In this document: one piece after another, positions 26,810 through 34,748 of the stretch
Layout of the letters: each line of letters opens with the position of its first letter
Numbering within the stretch: the stretch's first letter is position 1
Assembly (NCBI RefSeq): GCF_019049625.1
Contig: NZ_JAFMOY010000108.1
Span: forward strand, 1 to 60,376
Source: Rahnella ecdela
GTDB taxonomy: Bacteria; Pseudomonadota; Gammaproteobacteria; Enterobacterales; Enterobacteriaceae
DNA length: 60,376 bases
Reading direction: 5' to 3'
Translations under genes and position numbers: made by a program
The notes under the pieces: generated by a model
The model's database searches: none
Told to the model about the DNA's origin: nothing
Seen by the model: the letters and a program-made list of their open reading frames with translations, nothing else

Positions 26810-26839
26810 TTGGTTTACATTAGTCATTTACGCTATAGT
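26810..26839 (+). promoter_or_regulatory. Candidate promoter of the C4-type leader
   Basis: TTGGTT (26810-26815) and TATAGT (26834-26839) are spaced by 18 bases. Transcription from about 26846 would produce the leader with the first target pair, the antisense RNA and the downstream regulator gene. Confidence 0.5.
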
Positions 26840-26864
26840 TGAATTGCTACGGCAAAATCCGTAG

Positions 26865-26893
26865 CCGGGATTTGCACCCCGGATATCACAACG
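26865..26893 (+). promoter_or_regulatory. First antisense target pair (b1 then a1) of the C4-type module
   Basis: A hairpin CCGGG/CCCGG (26865-26869, 26878-26882) presents TTTGCAC (26871-26877) in its 8-base loop; this is complementary to GTGCAAA at 27031-27037. Just downstream TCACAACG (26886-26893) is complementary to CGTTGTGA at 27017-27024. A further TTTGCAC copy lies at 26928-26934. The order b then a is what antiparallel pairing with an RNA carrying a' then b' requires. Confidence 0.7.
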
Positions 26894-26963
26894 TCGATAT
26901 ATATGCTTTACGTTATATATCGAGGCCTTTGCACACCTGTTGCTTATTACTCTTTCGTGTAAT

Positions 26964-27047
26964 ATGCACGCCTCAATGGTGGCTCAGAGGGGGCAGTCTT
27001 CGGACTGGCCGGCATCCGTTGTGACCGGTAGTGCAAACTCCGTCTGA
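26964..27047 (+). CDS. Ash/Icd-like short reading frame overlapping the antisense RNA
   Basis: From the ATG at 26964 the frame gives 27 residues (MHASMVAQRGQSSDWPASVV then TGSANSV), the core typical of proteins annotated as Ash/Icd-like in P1- and P4-type elements. It could begin earlier at TTG 26940 or CTG 26937; the frame is open upstream to a TAG at 26863. No good ribosome binding site is seen. It overlaps the putative antisense RNA almost entirely, and its conserved SAN codons coincide with the GTGCAAA antisense patch, so the peptide resemblance may be a shadow of RNA conservation. Confidence 0.35.
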   Translation: MHASMVAQRGQSSDWPASVVTGSANSV

Positions 27048-27053
27048 GCTATC
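26978..27053 (+). ncRNA. C4-type antisense RNA (P1 C4 / P4 CI-like)
   Basis: Bases 26978-26988 and 27043-27053 can pair over 11 bp (two G-U), closing a 76-nt RNA. Inside is CAGTC-TTCG-GACTG, a stable UUCG tetraloop hairpin, and a second CCGG/CCGG hairpin with CATCCGTTGTGA in its loop. The loop region (27015-27024) and the following GTGCAAA (27031-27037) are complementary to two sets of targets, one upstream (26871-26893) and one downstream (27063-27103). Size, closing stem, two antisense patches and flanking target pairs match the logic of phage P1 C4 RNA. I infer that it represses translation of the downstream gene. Confidence 0.72.
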
Positions 27054-27060
27054 TCCAAGA

Positions 27061-27103
27061 GATTTGCACCTCCCGTGATAGCCATTTATCGCTTTGCAAC
27101 GGA
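27061..27103 (+). promoter_or_regulatory. Second antisense target pair (b2, a2) covering the ribosome binding site
   Basis: GATTTGCACC (27061-27070) is identical to the first target at 26869-26878 and is complementary to GTGCAAA of the RNA. CAACGGA (27097-27103) is complementary to TCCGTTG at 27015-27021. The GGA of the latter is the ribosome binding site of the gene starting at 27113, so pairing would hide it. Confidence 0.68.
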
Positions 27104-27112
27104 AACTGCGAA

Positions 27113-27418
27113 ATGACCACAAACTATCCACCCAATATATCTTTTCCTTTTCAGGACTGGCACCCTGCCGACATCATTGCGGCACTGCGCAAAAAAGGGA
27201 CCACTCTGGCCGCGGTATCACGTGCGGCAGGTCTGGGTTCATCCACTTTGTCTAATGCCTTGTCCCGCCCGTGGCCAAAAGGCGAATTGTTGATCGGTCA
27301 GGCAATTGGAGTTCCTCCCTCCACGATTTGGCCTAGTCGTTACTTTAATGCAATCACAATGGAATTTGTTGAAAGGCCATTGCGACCTGCATATAAGAAA
27401 GCGTCGACACCTGAATAG
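27113..27418 (+). CDS. Ner/Nlp-family (SfsB-like) DNA-binding protein
   Basis: This 101-residue protein resembles phage Ner and host Nlp/SfsB regulators: DWHPADIIAALRKKGTTLAA, then the recognition helix region VSRAAGLGSSTLSNALSRPWPKGE and the G-I-PPSTIWPSRYF end. Ner proteins repress early phage transcription; SfsB/Nlp can act as a host regulator. The GGA ribosome binding site lies inside the second antisense target, so its translation is probably controlled by the C4-type RNA. No other phage gene is present, so this may be a remnant or a domesticated satellite-phage module. A large non-coding repeat follows. Confidence 0.85.
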   Translation: MTTNYPPNISFPFQDWHPADIIAALRKKGTTLAAVSRAAGLGSSTLSNALSRPWPKGELLIGQAIGVPPSTIWPSRYFNAITMEFVERPLRPAYKKASTPE

Positions 27419-27487
27419 CGGGTTAATCCGGGGCGCAGCAAATGCGCCCTTCATTGAGGGACCGGTGGATGACGTTTAGCGCCTTTT

Positions 27488-28105
27488 AAATTCAAAATCA
27501 AATTCAAGGTCGTGGGCGTTGGCCCACACCGACAACACCTTTCGTTACCCCCAAAACTGGCCTTAAGTTCAAGGTCGCGGGCTCGCCGCCCGCACGGGCC
27601 CAAAGGGTTTTAAACGAAACCCTTTGGAATCCTGCGTTTTTTTAAACTGCGCGCTCCGCTCGCTGGCTATGTTTCAGGAATCTCTGCGACAGGCTGGAAA
27701 TCTTGCCGCTGCGCGGTGCCTTATCTCGGTCTTCGAGCCTTTGGTCTCGAAACCGCTCCGTTCAGCAAGATTTCTGAATCGCCCGCACTGTCATAAATTC
27801 ATAAGCAGAATAGATTTATCTTTTAGAAAAGTGGATTGGCGTGCTTAAAAATGGCACCGAATGAAGGGTTCGAGACTATAGGCTCGAAACCTGAATTCGG
27901 GGATCGCGCAGCGATGACATTTTGCGCCACTCACTGATGCACCAGAATATGTCCGTCGGGCCTGCGACAGCGCGCAGTTTAAAGAGCTCGGGATTCTTAA
28001 GGGGTGCGGCGATAGGCGCCCCTTGAGGCCGGTGTGGGTGGCAACCCACGACCTTGATTTTGAATTTGAATTGAATTTGAATTTGAATTTGAATTTGAAT
28101 TTGAC
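27488..28105 (+). repeat. Composite structured repeat, copy 1 (full length)
   Basis: This is a non-coding element of about 600 bp filling most of the gap 27419-28243. Its ends are inverted relatives. Left: GTGGGC/GCCCAC hairpin (27512-27527), a second version GCGGGC/GCCCGC (27577-27593), GGGCC, hairpin CCAAAGGGTTT/AAACCCTTTGG (27600-27627), then ACTGCGCGCT (27646-27655). Right, in reverse: AGCGCGCAGT (27969-27978), a 9-bp hairpin AAGGGGTGC/GCGCCCCTT (27999-28024), GGCC, hairpin GTGGGT/ACCCAC (28034-28049). The centre has hairpins TTCGAG/CTCGAA (27732-27751) and GGTTCGAG/CTCGAAACC (27867-27891). TTCAAGGTC-type borders and TTTGAA repeats flank it. No coding frame is convincing. I do not recognise the family. 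Confidence 0.85.
28056..28105 (+). repeat. TTTGAA hexanucleotide microsatellite at the right edge of copy 1
   Basis: About seven near-perfect TTTGAA/ATTTGA units run from the end of the repeat element, with one short unit. The reverse-complement motif (TTCAAA/AATTCAA) appears at the left edge near 27490-27507. A related GTTGCA hexamer tract stands at the same place in copy 3. Confidence 0.9.
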
Positions 28106-28243
28106 CTTAACCCGCATGTGGCCACCAATCCCACCTCCTATTCCATCTCCCGCAACTCCATAGCAACTATTGTTGTTTTACATCGTTTGTCCCTGACTTT
28201 AATAATCGCTGTTAACGATGTGTTGCGATTAAAGGGAAAAACG

Positions 28244-29242
28244 ATGGGATACCGTTTAAGTTTGCTTGAAAAAAGTCCGCTGGATGAGCATGAAGATGCC
28301 GCAGGGGCGTTACGGCGGACGCTGGAACTGGCCAGAAAAGCAGAAGACTGGGGATATCACCGGTTCTGGCTGGCGGAACATCATAATACTGACAAGCTGG
28401 CGATCTCTTCTCCGGAAATCGTGATCGCCTGGATCCTCGCTCATACGCAGCGCCTGCAGGTCGGTTCCGGCGGCGTCATGTTGCAACATTACAGCCCGTA
28501 TAAAGTAGCCGAAAACTTTAATCAGCTGGCGTCACTGGCACCTGGTCGCGTGGATATCGGTATCGGCAAAGCGCCGGGCGGATTACCGCTTTCAACTCAT
28601 GCACTGCAATACGCGGTGGACTCCGCACGTAAGGGCGATTTTGCCGAACAACTGCGTCAGCTCGACGACTGGCTTTCAGTGCCCGTCAGAGGCAAAGACG
28701 CTGATGCGCTTTCTGCAACGCCTCAGCCACCGCAGTCAGCCTCTCGTTTCTTATTGGGTGCCAGCGAACAAAGCGCCCGTCTTGCCGCCAGTCTCGGCTG
28801 GAATTTCGTCTTTGCCGCGCACCTGAATGCCGACGAGCGTGATATTTCCAGCGCCCTTTCCGCTTATTCGCACGACAGCCACGGCAAACGCGCTCTTCTG
28901 GCTGTGCCGGTGATTGTCGCCGATACCACCGAACAGGCCGCACGGCTGGTGGATAAAACGCAGCGATATCGCGTTATCGCCAGCGACGGACAAAGCGTCA
29001 ACGTCGGCAGCCATGAACAAGTGGAAGCTTATCTTCGCCAGTCAAAAGCCAAATCCCATCGTATCGAAGAACGTCAGTCGGAAGTGATTTACGGCACCGG
29101 TGAGGACGTTCATCAGCAGCTGGAAGCCTTGCAGGCACGTTACGGTGTGGAAGAATTTATCATTGATACGCCGGTATCCCAGCCTCGCGCCCGCCTGCGT
29201 TCCCTCGAACTGTTAGCCACAACCAGCGTTGCGCTGGCTTAA
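28244..29242 (+). CDS. MsnO8-type LLM flavin-dependent monooxygenase
   Basis: This 332-residue luciferase-like monooxygenase starts MGYRLSLLEKSPL and contains the group's GYHRFWLAEHHNTD, VGSGGVMLQHYSPYKVAE and IGIGKAPGG stretches. By family it uses reduced flavin and O2, often to open C-S bonds. The frame extends back to 28118, but that part is repeat-flank DNA; the ATG at 28244 has AAAGGGA upstream and begins the family's N-terminus. It is the first gene of a three-gene run with a GNAT and a second LLM enzyme, probably one operon for use of an organosulfur compound. Confidence 0.9.
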   Translation: MGYRLSLLEKSPLDEHEDAAGALRRTLELARKAEDWGYHRFWLAEHHNTDKLAISSPEIVIAWILAHTQRLQVGSGGVMLQHYSPYKVAENFNQLASLAPGRVDIGIGKAPGGLPLSTHALQYAVDSARKGDFAEQLRQLDDWLSVPVRGKDADALSATPQPPQSASRFLLGASEQSARLAASLGWNFVFAAHLNADERDISSALSAYSHDSHGKRALLAVPVIVADTTEQAARLVDKTQRYRVIASDGQSVNVGSHEQVEAYLRQSKAKSHRIEERQSEVIYGTGEDVHQQLEALQARYGVEEFIIDTPVSQPRARLRSLELLATTSVALA

Positions 29243-29251
29243 GGACGCAAT

Positions 29252-29812
29252 GTGAGCCACGTGATCCGCCTTGCTCTGGAATCAGAAGCCGCAGCGCTGC
29301 ACAGCCTGTTGCAAAAGGCTTATGAACCGCTGCTGGAACATAACATTCATTTCACTATCACCCGCGCCAGTGTTGAGGATGTTCGGGATGTTATCCGCAA
29401 TGAAACCACTTACGTGCTGGAAAATGACGGTGTTCTGACCGCCACCCTGACCACACGTTTTCTGTGGACACCGGCGAAAAATCATCTTGCGCCGTGGCCG
29501 TTTGTGCACTGGTTTGCGGTGGCAGAACACGCCAAAGGTCAGGGTTTTGGTAAAGAAATTATCAGCTACGTCGAAGAAACGTTTCTGCGTGACACGCTGA
29601 AATCTCCGGCGGTATATCTGGCGACGGCGGTGAAACATCCGTGGCTGACTGCGTTGTATCAGCGGCGCGGTTATGAGCCATTTCATATCGCTACCAATCC
29701 GCTGGGAGTGGAACTGGTATATCTGCGCAAAATTCTCAATCAGCAGGCTTTCGACGCGCAAGAGCAGGCTCCGCTGGTTCGCTCTATCGCTGAATTACGC
29801 ACGCTGGTTTAA
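29252..29812 (+). CDS. GNAT-family N-acetyltransferase
   Basis: This 186-residue protein has a GNAT fold; the acetyl-CoA loop is visible as AKGQGFGKEIISYVE, and a late YQRRGYEPFHI is the usual beta6 region. The start is GTG at 29252, with AAGGAC upstream, 9 bases after the preceding gene. Between two LLM monooxygenases it may N-acetylate an S-substituted cysteine before oxidation, as YxeL does in the Bacillus subtilis yxe pathway; this is inference from gene content. Confidence 0.85.
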   Translation: MSHVIRLALESEAAALHSLLQKAYEPLLEHNIHFTITRASVEDVRDVIRNETTYVLENDGVLTATLTTRFLWTPAKNHLAPWPFVHWFAVAEHAKGQGFGKEIISYVEETFLRDTLKSPAVYLATAVKHPWLTALYQRRGYEPFHIATNPLGVELVYLRKILNQQAFDAQEQAPLVRSIAELRTLV

Positions 29813-29847
29813 CGGCGGCTGAATAATACAATCTTAAGGATGAAATA

Positions 29848-31191
29848 ATGAGTCAGAAAAAACAATTACGCCTGGGTGCCATTATTCAGGGCGCGTCCGG
29901 GAATATGTCCGCATGGCGTCATCCGGATGCCGTATCGGATGCCAGTATTAACATTCAGTTCTGCCAGCAATTAGCGCAACGAGCTGAACAGGCTAAGTTT
30001 GATTTCTTATTTGTCGCCGACGGACTTTATATTACCGAGAAATCCATACCGCATTTTCTTAATCGTTTTGAGCCGATCACATTGCTTTCCGCCTTATCGC
30101 TGGTCACTCAAAAAATCGGACTGGTCGCCACATTATCGACCTCTTACAGTGAGCCTTTTACCGTCGCACGTCAGTTTGCCAGCCTCGATCATCTGAGCAG
30201 TGGACGTGCGGGCTGGAACGTGGTGACTTCACCGCTCGAAGGCTCGGCGAAAAACTTTTCCCGCGATAAACATCCTGAACATGACGAGCGTTACCGCATC
30301 GCCAGCGAATACGTCAGTGTGGTGAAAGGTCTGTGGGATTCGTGGGAAGAAGACGCGTTTGTGCGCAACAAAAACACTGGCCAGTTCTTTGCGCCACAGA
30401 AACTGCACACGCTCAATCACCACGGCAAATACTTCTCCGTACAGGGCCCGCTGAACGTCGGCCGCTCGCCGCAGGGGCGTCCGGTTGTCTTTCAGGCCGG
30501 CGCGTCAGAACAGGGCAAAGCCTTTGCTGCCGAAGCCGCTGACGCCATTTACACCCGTCAGGAAACCCCGGAACTGGCGCGGGCGTTTCGTCTCGATGTT
30601 CAGCGCCAGCTGGTGGAAAACGGGCGTGACGCCGAAGACATCCGCGTCTTCCAGGGCATCAGCGTGATCATCGGCGATTCGCCTGCCGATGCCGAACGTA
30701 AATACCAGGAAACCGCGCAGCTGGTGACGCTGGAAAGCGCGCTGGACTATCTCGGCCGCTATTTCGAACATCACGATTTTGCACAATACGACCCGGATGC
30801 GCCGTTCCCGGACATCGGCGATTTGGGCCAAAACAGTTTCCGCAGCACCACCGATGAAATCAAACGCAACGCCCGCGAGCACGGACTGACCCTGCGTCAG
30901 GCCTCACTGGAAGCCGCCACACCCCGCCCGACGTTCTCCGGCACCGCTGAAAATGTCGCTGACGGTCTGGAACACTGGTTCACCTCCGGCGCCACCGACG
31001 GCTTTATCGTCCGCGGCGGAACACCGACGGCATTCGATGATTTCATCGACAGCGTGATCCCGATTTTGCAGGCGCGCGGTTTGTACCGGACGGACTATGA
31101 GGGTGATACCCTGCGGGGGAATCTGGGGTTGGGTGAGCCGGAGAATCAGTTCACTGCTAAGGGTGTGCATTCCGATGCACTGACGGTCTAA
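29848..31191 (+). CDS. NtaA/SnaA/DszA-family LLM monooxygenase
   Basis: This 447-residue FMNH2-dependent monooxygenase shows the NtaA/DszA family features: [20 protein letters not shown] at the start, FDFLFVADG, the [12 protein letters not shown] motif, and [18 protein letters not shown]. Members oxidise nitrilotriacetate, dibenzothiophene sulfone or S-alkyl cysteines. AAGGATG precedes the ATG. It is the third gene of the run starting at 28244 and is followed by repeat copy 2. Confidence 0.93.
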   Translation: MSQKKQLRLGAIIQGASGNMSAWRHPDAVSDASINIQFCQQLAQRAEQAKFDFLFVADGLYITEKSIPHFLNRFEPITLLSALSLVTQKIGLVATLSTSYSEPFTVARQFASLDHLSSGRAGWNVVTSPLEGSAKNFSRDKHPEHDERYRIASEYVSVVKGLWDSWEEDAFVRNKNTGQFFAPQKLHTLNHHGKYFSVQGPLNVGRSPQGRPVVFQAGASEQGKAFAAEAADAIYTRQETPELARAFRLDVQRQLVENGRDAEDIRVFQGISVIIGDSPADAERKYQETAQLVTLESALDYLGRYFEHHDFAQYDPDAPFPDIGDLGQNSFRSTTDEIKRNAREHGLTLRQASLEAATPRPTFSGTAENVADGLEHWFTSGATDGFIVRGGTPTAFDDFIDSVIPILQARGLYRTDYEGDTLRGNLGLGEPENQFTAKGVHSDALTV

Positions 31192-31203
31192 AATCAACCT
31201 GTT

Positions 31204-31474
31204 AAGGTCAACACCTTGGGTTGCCACCCAAACTGGCCTTAAGGTCAACACCTTGGGTTGCCACCCAAACTGGCCTTAAGAGGCGCCTGTCGCCGCGCCT
31301 CTTAAGAATCTCCGGCTCTTTTACTGCGCGCTAACGCTCGCTGGATTGACATTTTGCGCCACCCACTAATGCGCCGGAACATGTCCGTCGTGCCTGCGAC
31401 AGCGCGGAGTCCATAGGGCCGCGCGTTACCGGGTCTCTGGTCGGTGTGGGCCGACGCCCACGACCTTGAATTTA
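31204..31474 (+). repeat. Composite structured repeat, copy 2 (internally deleted)
   Basis: This copy fills the gap between two converging monooxygenase genes. It opens with a 37-bp tandem duplication (31204-31240, 31241-31277) holding hairpin TTGGGT/ACCCAA and the GGCC linker. An 11-bp hairpin CTTAAGAGGCG/CGCCTCTTAAG (31275-31306) and ACTGCGCGCT (31323-31332) follow. At 31344 it jumps straight into the right part of the element (GACATTTTGCGCCAC), lacking about 250 bp of the centre. The right end has GTGGGC-CGAC-GCCCAC (31446-31461) and CGACCTTGAATTT. Bases 31207-31344 are identical to 41537-41674 of copy 3. Confidence 0.88.
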
Positions 31475-31489
31475 CCCACAGTATTACCA

Positions 31490-32791
31490 TTACCCCCCCG
31501 GCAATTTGGATGCCAATCCAAGATTCTCCCTGAAATCCCCCCCTCCATACTCGGTATCAATCAGCCCGCGTTTGCGCAGCTCCGGCAGCAAACCGTTAAT
31601 CAGCAAATCTTCCTGATCTGCCTGCCCCAGCCCGTGCAGGGAAATCACGTCCAGCACACCGGCGCGGTAGCGTTCTTCGATGGCGTCGGCGAGTTGTTCG
31701 GGCGTACCGGCGACAAACCAGTGGCCGGTTTCCTGGGCCTGCACGATCAGTTCGCGCAGTGTCAGCCCCTGTAAGGCAAAACGCTTGAATATTTCCGCAC
31801 GACCGCGACGACGGTTGATTTGCTCGATGTCAGGCAACAGCCGCAGCGGGATGGGCTGATCCAGTGCGGCATCGCGCAAATCAATGTCGCCGCCCAGCAT
31901 GTCCGCCACTTTCAGACGTCCCTGCTGATAGTCAATCCGTTCGTGTTTTTCAAACAACCGGCGTGCCACATCTGAAGGACTTTCGCCGATGATCGAATGG
32001 AACGAGTTCATGATGAGTGGCCGGTTTTCATGGCGGCCAAAGGCATCGGCGTGATGATGCACGCGTTCAACAAAAGCCTTCGCATCTTCCAGTGTGGGCT
32101 GCGAGGTGTAGATCACTTCCGCATATTTCGCGCCCAGTTTCAGCCCTTCTTCCGATTGCCCGGCCTGAAACTGCACAGGCCGGTGCTGTGGTGGTGGCGG
32201 AACGTTCAGCGGGCCCTGAACGCGGAAAAAGTCCCCGTGATGGTTGACCGGATGCAATTTGCGCGGATCAATATTCACACCACCGTTTTTATTACGCACC
32301 ACAGCATCTGCCTGATTGGCATCGAATAAGGCGTTTATCACTTCGATAAACTCAGTGGCTCTGGCGTAGCGCACCTCTGGCGCAGGCAGCTGAATATCAC
32401 CGAAGTTTTCTTCACCCACCGAAGACGTTACCGCGTTCCAACCCGCACGTCCGCCGCTGACGTGGTCGAGCGTACCGATCAGCCGCGCCAGATTATACGG
32501 ATGCTGATAGGTGGTGGACACCGTGGCAATCAGCCCGATTTGTGACGTGACCTGACTCAGCGCTGCGAGAGTGATCAGCGGATCCTGACTGCCGGTCGAA
32601 CCGGAAAGCCCGTCCGGGTCAGCCTGCAGCAAATCGGCGGTAAACAGTCCGGTTATTTTTTCTCTTTCTGCAATATTGGCCAGCGTAATGGCGCGGGAAA
32701 TACCCGTCTGGCGACGTGTATCGTTCGATGCGTGGATCACGCTCCCTGCCCCGACCAGGGTTTTTAAGCGTCTGCGGGATGTATTCGTCAA
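31490..32791 (-). CDS. Second NtaA/DszA-family LLM monooxygenase
   Basis: This protein of about 433 residues is from the same family as the gene at 29848: SGGRAGWNAVTSSVG, HPVNHHGDFFRVQGPLN and RPVQFQAGQSEEG are present. The frame opens at 32812 with an ATG, but AAGGAG stands 6 bases before a TTG at 32791, so translation more likely begins MTNTSRRRLKTLVGAG. It converges on the first LLM run and diverges from the peptide-type ABC operon at 33105, so it probably shares regulation with that transporter. Confidence 0.9.
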   Translation of the reverse strand: MTNTSRRRLKTLVGAGSVIHASNDTRRQTGISRAITLANIAEREKITGLFTADLLQADPDGLSGSTGSQDPLITLAALSQVTSQIGLIATVSTTYQHPYNLARLIGTLDHVSGGRAGWNAVTSSVGEENFGDIQLPAPEVRYARATEFIEVINALFDANQADAVVRNKNGGVNIDPRKLHPVNHHGDFFRVQGPLNVPPPPQHRPVQFQAGQSEEGLKLGAKYAEVIYTSQPTLEDAKAFVERVHHHADAFGRHENRPLIMNSFHSIIGESPSDVARRLFEKHERIDYQQGRLKVADMLGGDIDLRDAALDQPIPLRLLPDIEQINRRRGRAEIFKRFALQGLTLRELIVQAQETGHWFVAGTPEQLADAIEERYRAGVLDVISLHGLGQADQEDLLINGLLPELRKRGLIDTEYGGGDFRENLGLASKLPGG

Positions 32792-33104
32792 GCTCGTCTC
32801 CTTTATCTGCATCTGTTAAAACTTTCGGTTTAAAAAACCGCCTGCGTTAAAAATAGAGACCGCCGCTAATTACACCACGAACAAAAAAGCATTTTATTAC
32901 CCTCTATTGAGATAAGCCGGGATACACCGCCTTCTTTAAACCACAGAAATTGACTAAGTCATTTATTGATGCAGGTAAGCAAATATTGTGATTTTACAAT
33001 TTAGCAACCTGACATTAATAATCGTTTCAGCCGTGCGGAATAAGGCGGCGTTATTTATTGAGTTCATTCGAATAATTCATGGCTTATTACCTGACGGGAA
33101 ATGT
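32792..33104. promoter_or_regulatory. Divergent control region between monooxygenase and ABC operon
   Basis: This AT-rich gap of about 310 bases contains no gene. I see a perfect palindrome TGACTAAGTCA (32951-32961), a loose dyad ATTGT...ACAAT (32985-33000) and a small hairpin CGGTTT/AAACCG near 32825-32841. These are candidate operators for a shared regulator (CysB or Cbl would fit a sulfur locus), but no consensus can be confirmed by eye. The frame running from 32988 into the binding-protein gene is not considered coding. Confidence 0.4.
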
Positions 33105-34727
33105 ATGAAATCCTCTGTTTACGTTCGTTCTCTTTCTGTGCTGGCACTGTTAGTGCTCTCTTCCGGCCAGTTGCTGTATGCCGCTGAACAACTGCAGCAA
33201 GGCGGTAATCTGACGTGGGGCGTGGAAACTGAACCCAATACGCTCAATCCGCAGTTAAATGGCCAGTCAAAAGCCGAACTTATTCTGCGTGTTGCCTATG
33301 AATCGCTGTTAGCACGCAAGCCGGACGGCTCGTACATTCCGTGGCTGGCGACCGGGTATAAGGTGTCGGACGACGGTAAAACCTACACGTTTACCCTGCG
33401 CGATGACGTGAAATTCTCCAACGGCGAGAAATTCAATTCTGCTGCGGTCGCCGAAAACTTCCGTCATGCACAGGATCCGGCGTATTGCGCAGGGTCGAGT
33501 ATTTGCGCGCTGGCCGGAAGAATTGCCAGCGTCGAAACGCCGGGCGAGTACACCGTCAGCATTACGCTGAAAGACGTTTACAGCCCGTTCCTGTCTTTTG
33601 CTTCCGGTCTGAAGCTGATTTCGCCTTCCTCCTGGACGTCGCCGCAGCTGAAATCCGGCGGTACCGACCTCGCAGGCACCGGCCCGTTTATTCTCAAGCG
33701 CTATGAAAAAGGCCAGCAGATTGAGTATGTGCGCAATCCGGATTACCGCTGGGCGTCGGCAAATGCGAAACATCAGGGCCCGGCGTATCTCGAAGGCATA
33801 ACCTACCGTTTCCTGCCGGAATCCTCGGTGCGCACCGGTGCGCTGCTTTCCGGTCAGGTGGATGTGATTGAAGGTGTTTCCGGCAACGATGCCGGTGAGT
33901 TCAAGGACAATCCTGACTTTTCGTACCAGCACGCGCTCAATACCGGCACGCCGTATTCGCTGTTCCTCAATGTGAAATATGGCCCGACGCAGAAAGTGAA
34001 AGTCCGTCAGGCGATTTTGCAGGGACTGGATATTTCACCGATTTTGCAGTCGATTTATCGCGGCGAACGTACACGCGTCTGGGGTATTACCTCCCCGGTC
34101 GATCCGTTGTATGACGCCAGCCTGAGCGGTAAATACGGCAATAACCCGGCGCTCGCTAACCAGCTGCTGGATGAAGCAGGCTGGAAAACCAAGGGCGCAG
34201 ACGGCATCCGCACCAAAGACGGAAAGCCACTGAGTATTGAAATTATTCAGGCGCAGGCGACCGTGCGTGACCAGCGCGACGTGCTGCTGCAGGCGATTCA
34301 GGCTCAGGCACGGCAACGACTCGGCGTGGATTTGAAAATCCGTTACGTCGATTCCGGCACCTATACCGAAGTGCGTAAAACCGGTCAGTTTGGTTCGATT
34401 GCTAACTCGAATACCGATACCGATGGTATCGATATTGAAAACCACTATCTGCCAGTGGATGCCGGTGGTGCGATCAACTACAGCCGCACCGATGCGCCGG
34501 AAATTATTCCGCTGCTCAAGGGCGCGTCGCTGACGCTGGATAACACACAGCGCAAAACCTTCTACGGTCAGTTGCAAAACTTTGCCGTGTTGCAACAGGC
34601 GCTGGCGATCCCACTTTATGAGCCGGAAGACCAGATTGCAGCGGCGTCATACGTTCACGGCGTCGGCTTCAGGCCGTTTAAACAGATGCCGGAAAACGCC
34701 TATGACGTCTGGCTGAGCAAGCATTAA
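33105..34727 (+). CDS. Peptide/nickel-type ABC transporter substrate-binding protein
   Basis: This 540-residue SBP family 5 protein has a Sec signal peptide (SLSVLALLVLSSGQLLYAAE) and the family stretch TWGVETEPNTLNPQLNGQS. The ATG at 33105 has a GGGAA site upstream; the longer frame from 32988 adds unlikely sequence. It is the first gene of a complete transporter operon (binding protein, two permeases, a fused double ATPase). The ligand is unknown; the setting among LLM monooxygenases suggests a sulfur-containing peptide or thiol conjugate. Confidence 0.92.
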   Translation: MKSSVYVRSLSVLALLVLSSGQLLYAAEQLQQGGNLTWGVETEPNTLNPQLNGQSKAELILRVAYESLLARKPDGSYIPWLATGYKVSDDGKTYTFTLRDDVKFSNGEKFNSAAVAENFRHAQDPAYCAGSSICALAGRIASVETPGEYTVSITLKDVYSPFLSFASGLKLISPSSWTSPQLKSGGTDLAGTGPFILKRYEKGQQIEYVRNPDYRWASANAKHQGPAYLEGITYRFLPESSVRTGALLSGQVDVIEGVSGNDAGEFKDNPDFSYQHALNTGTPYSLFLNVKYGPTQKVKVRQAILQGLDISPILQSIYRGERTRVWGITSPVDPLYDASLSGKYGNNPALANQLLDEAGWKTKGADGIRTKDGKPLSIEIIQAQATVRDQRDVLLQAIQAQARQRLGVDLKIRYVDSGTYTEVRKTGQFGSIANSNTDTDGIDIENHYLPVDAGGAINYSRTDAPEIIPLLKGASLTLDNTQRKTFYGQLQNFAVLQQALAIPLYEPEDQIAAASYVHGVGFRPFKQMPENAYDVWLSKH

Positions 34728-34748
34728 TCAGAAGTAAGGAGTCAGAAC

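Noticed and set aside
26839-27024. 61-residue frame over the C4-type leader
   Set aside because: It lies across the RNA and its targets in another frame, without ribosome binding site; best explained as conserved RNA sequence.
27600-27650. Hairpin 2 plus T-run of the repeat as an intrinsic terminator
   Set aside because: The T-run is about 9 bases away from the stem, and other ends lack a T-run directly after the hairpin, so termination is not its common feature.
28056-28105. CRISPR or iteron origin in the TTTGAA tract
   Set aside because: A simple hexamer microsatellite without spacers; no replication gene nearby.
27624-28117. Short frames inside repeat copy 1 on both strands
   Set aside because: They are not kept in copies 2 and 3, and the hairpins change in a way that ignores codons.
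32988-33104. N-terminal extension of the peptide-binding protein
   Set aside because: The ATG at 33105 has a ribosome binding site and starts a proper signal peptide; the extension lacks both.
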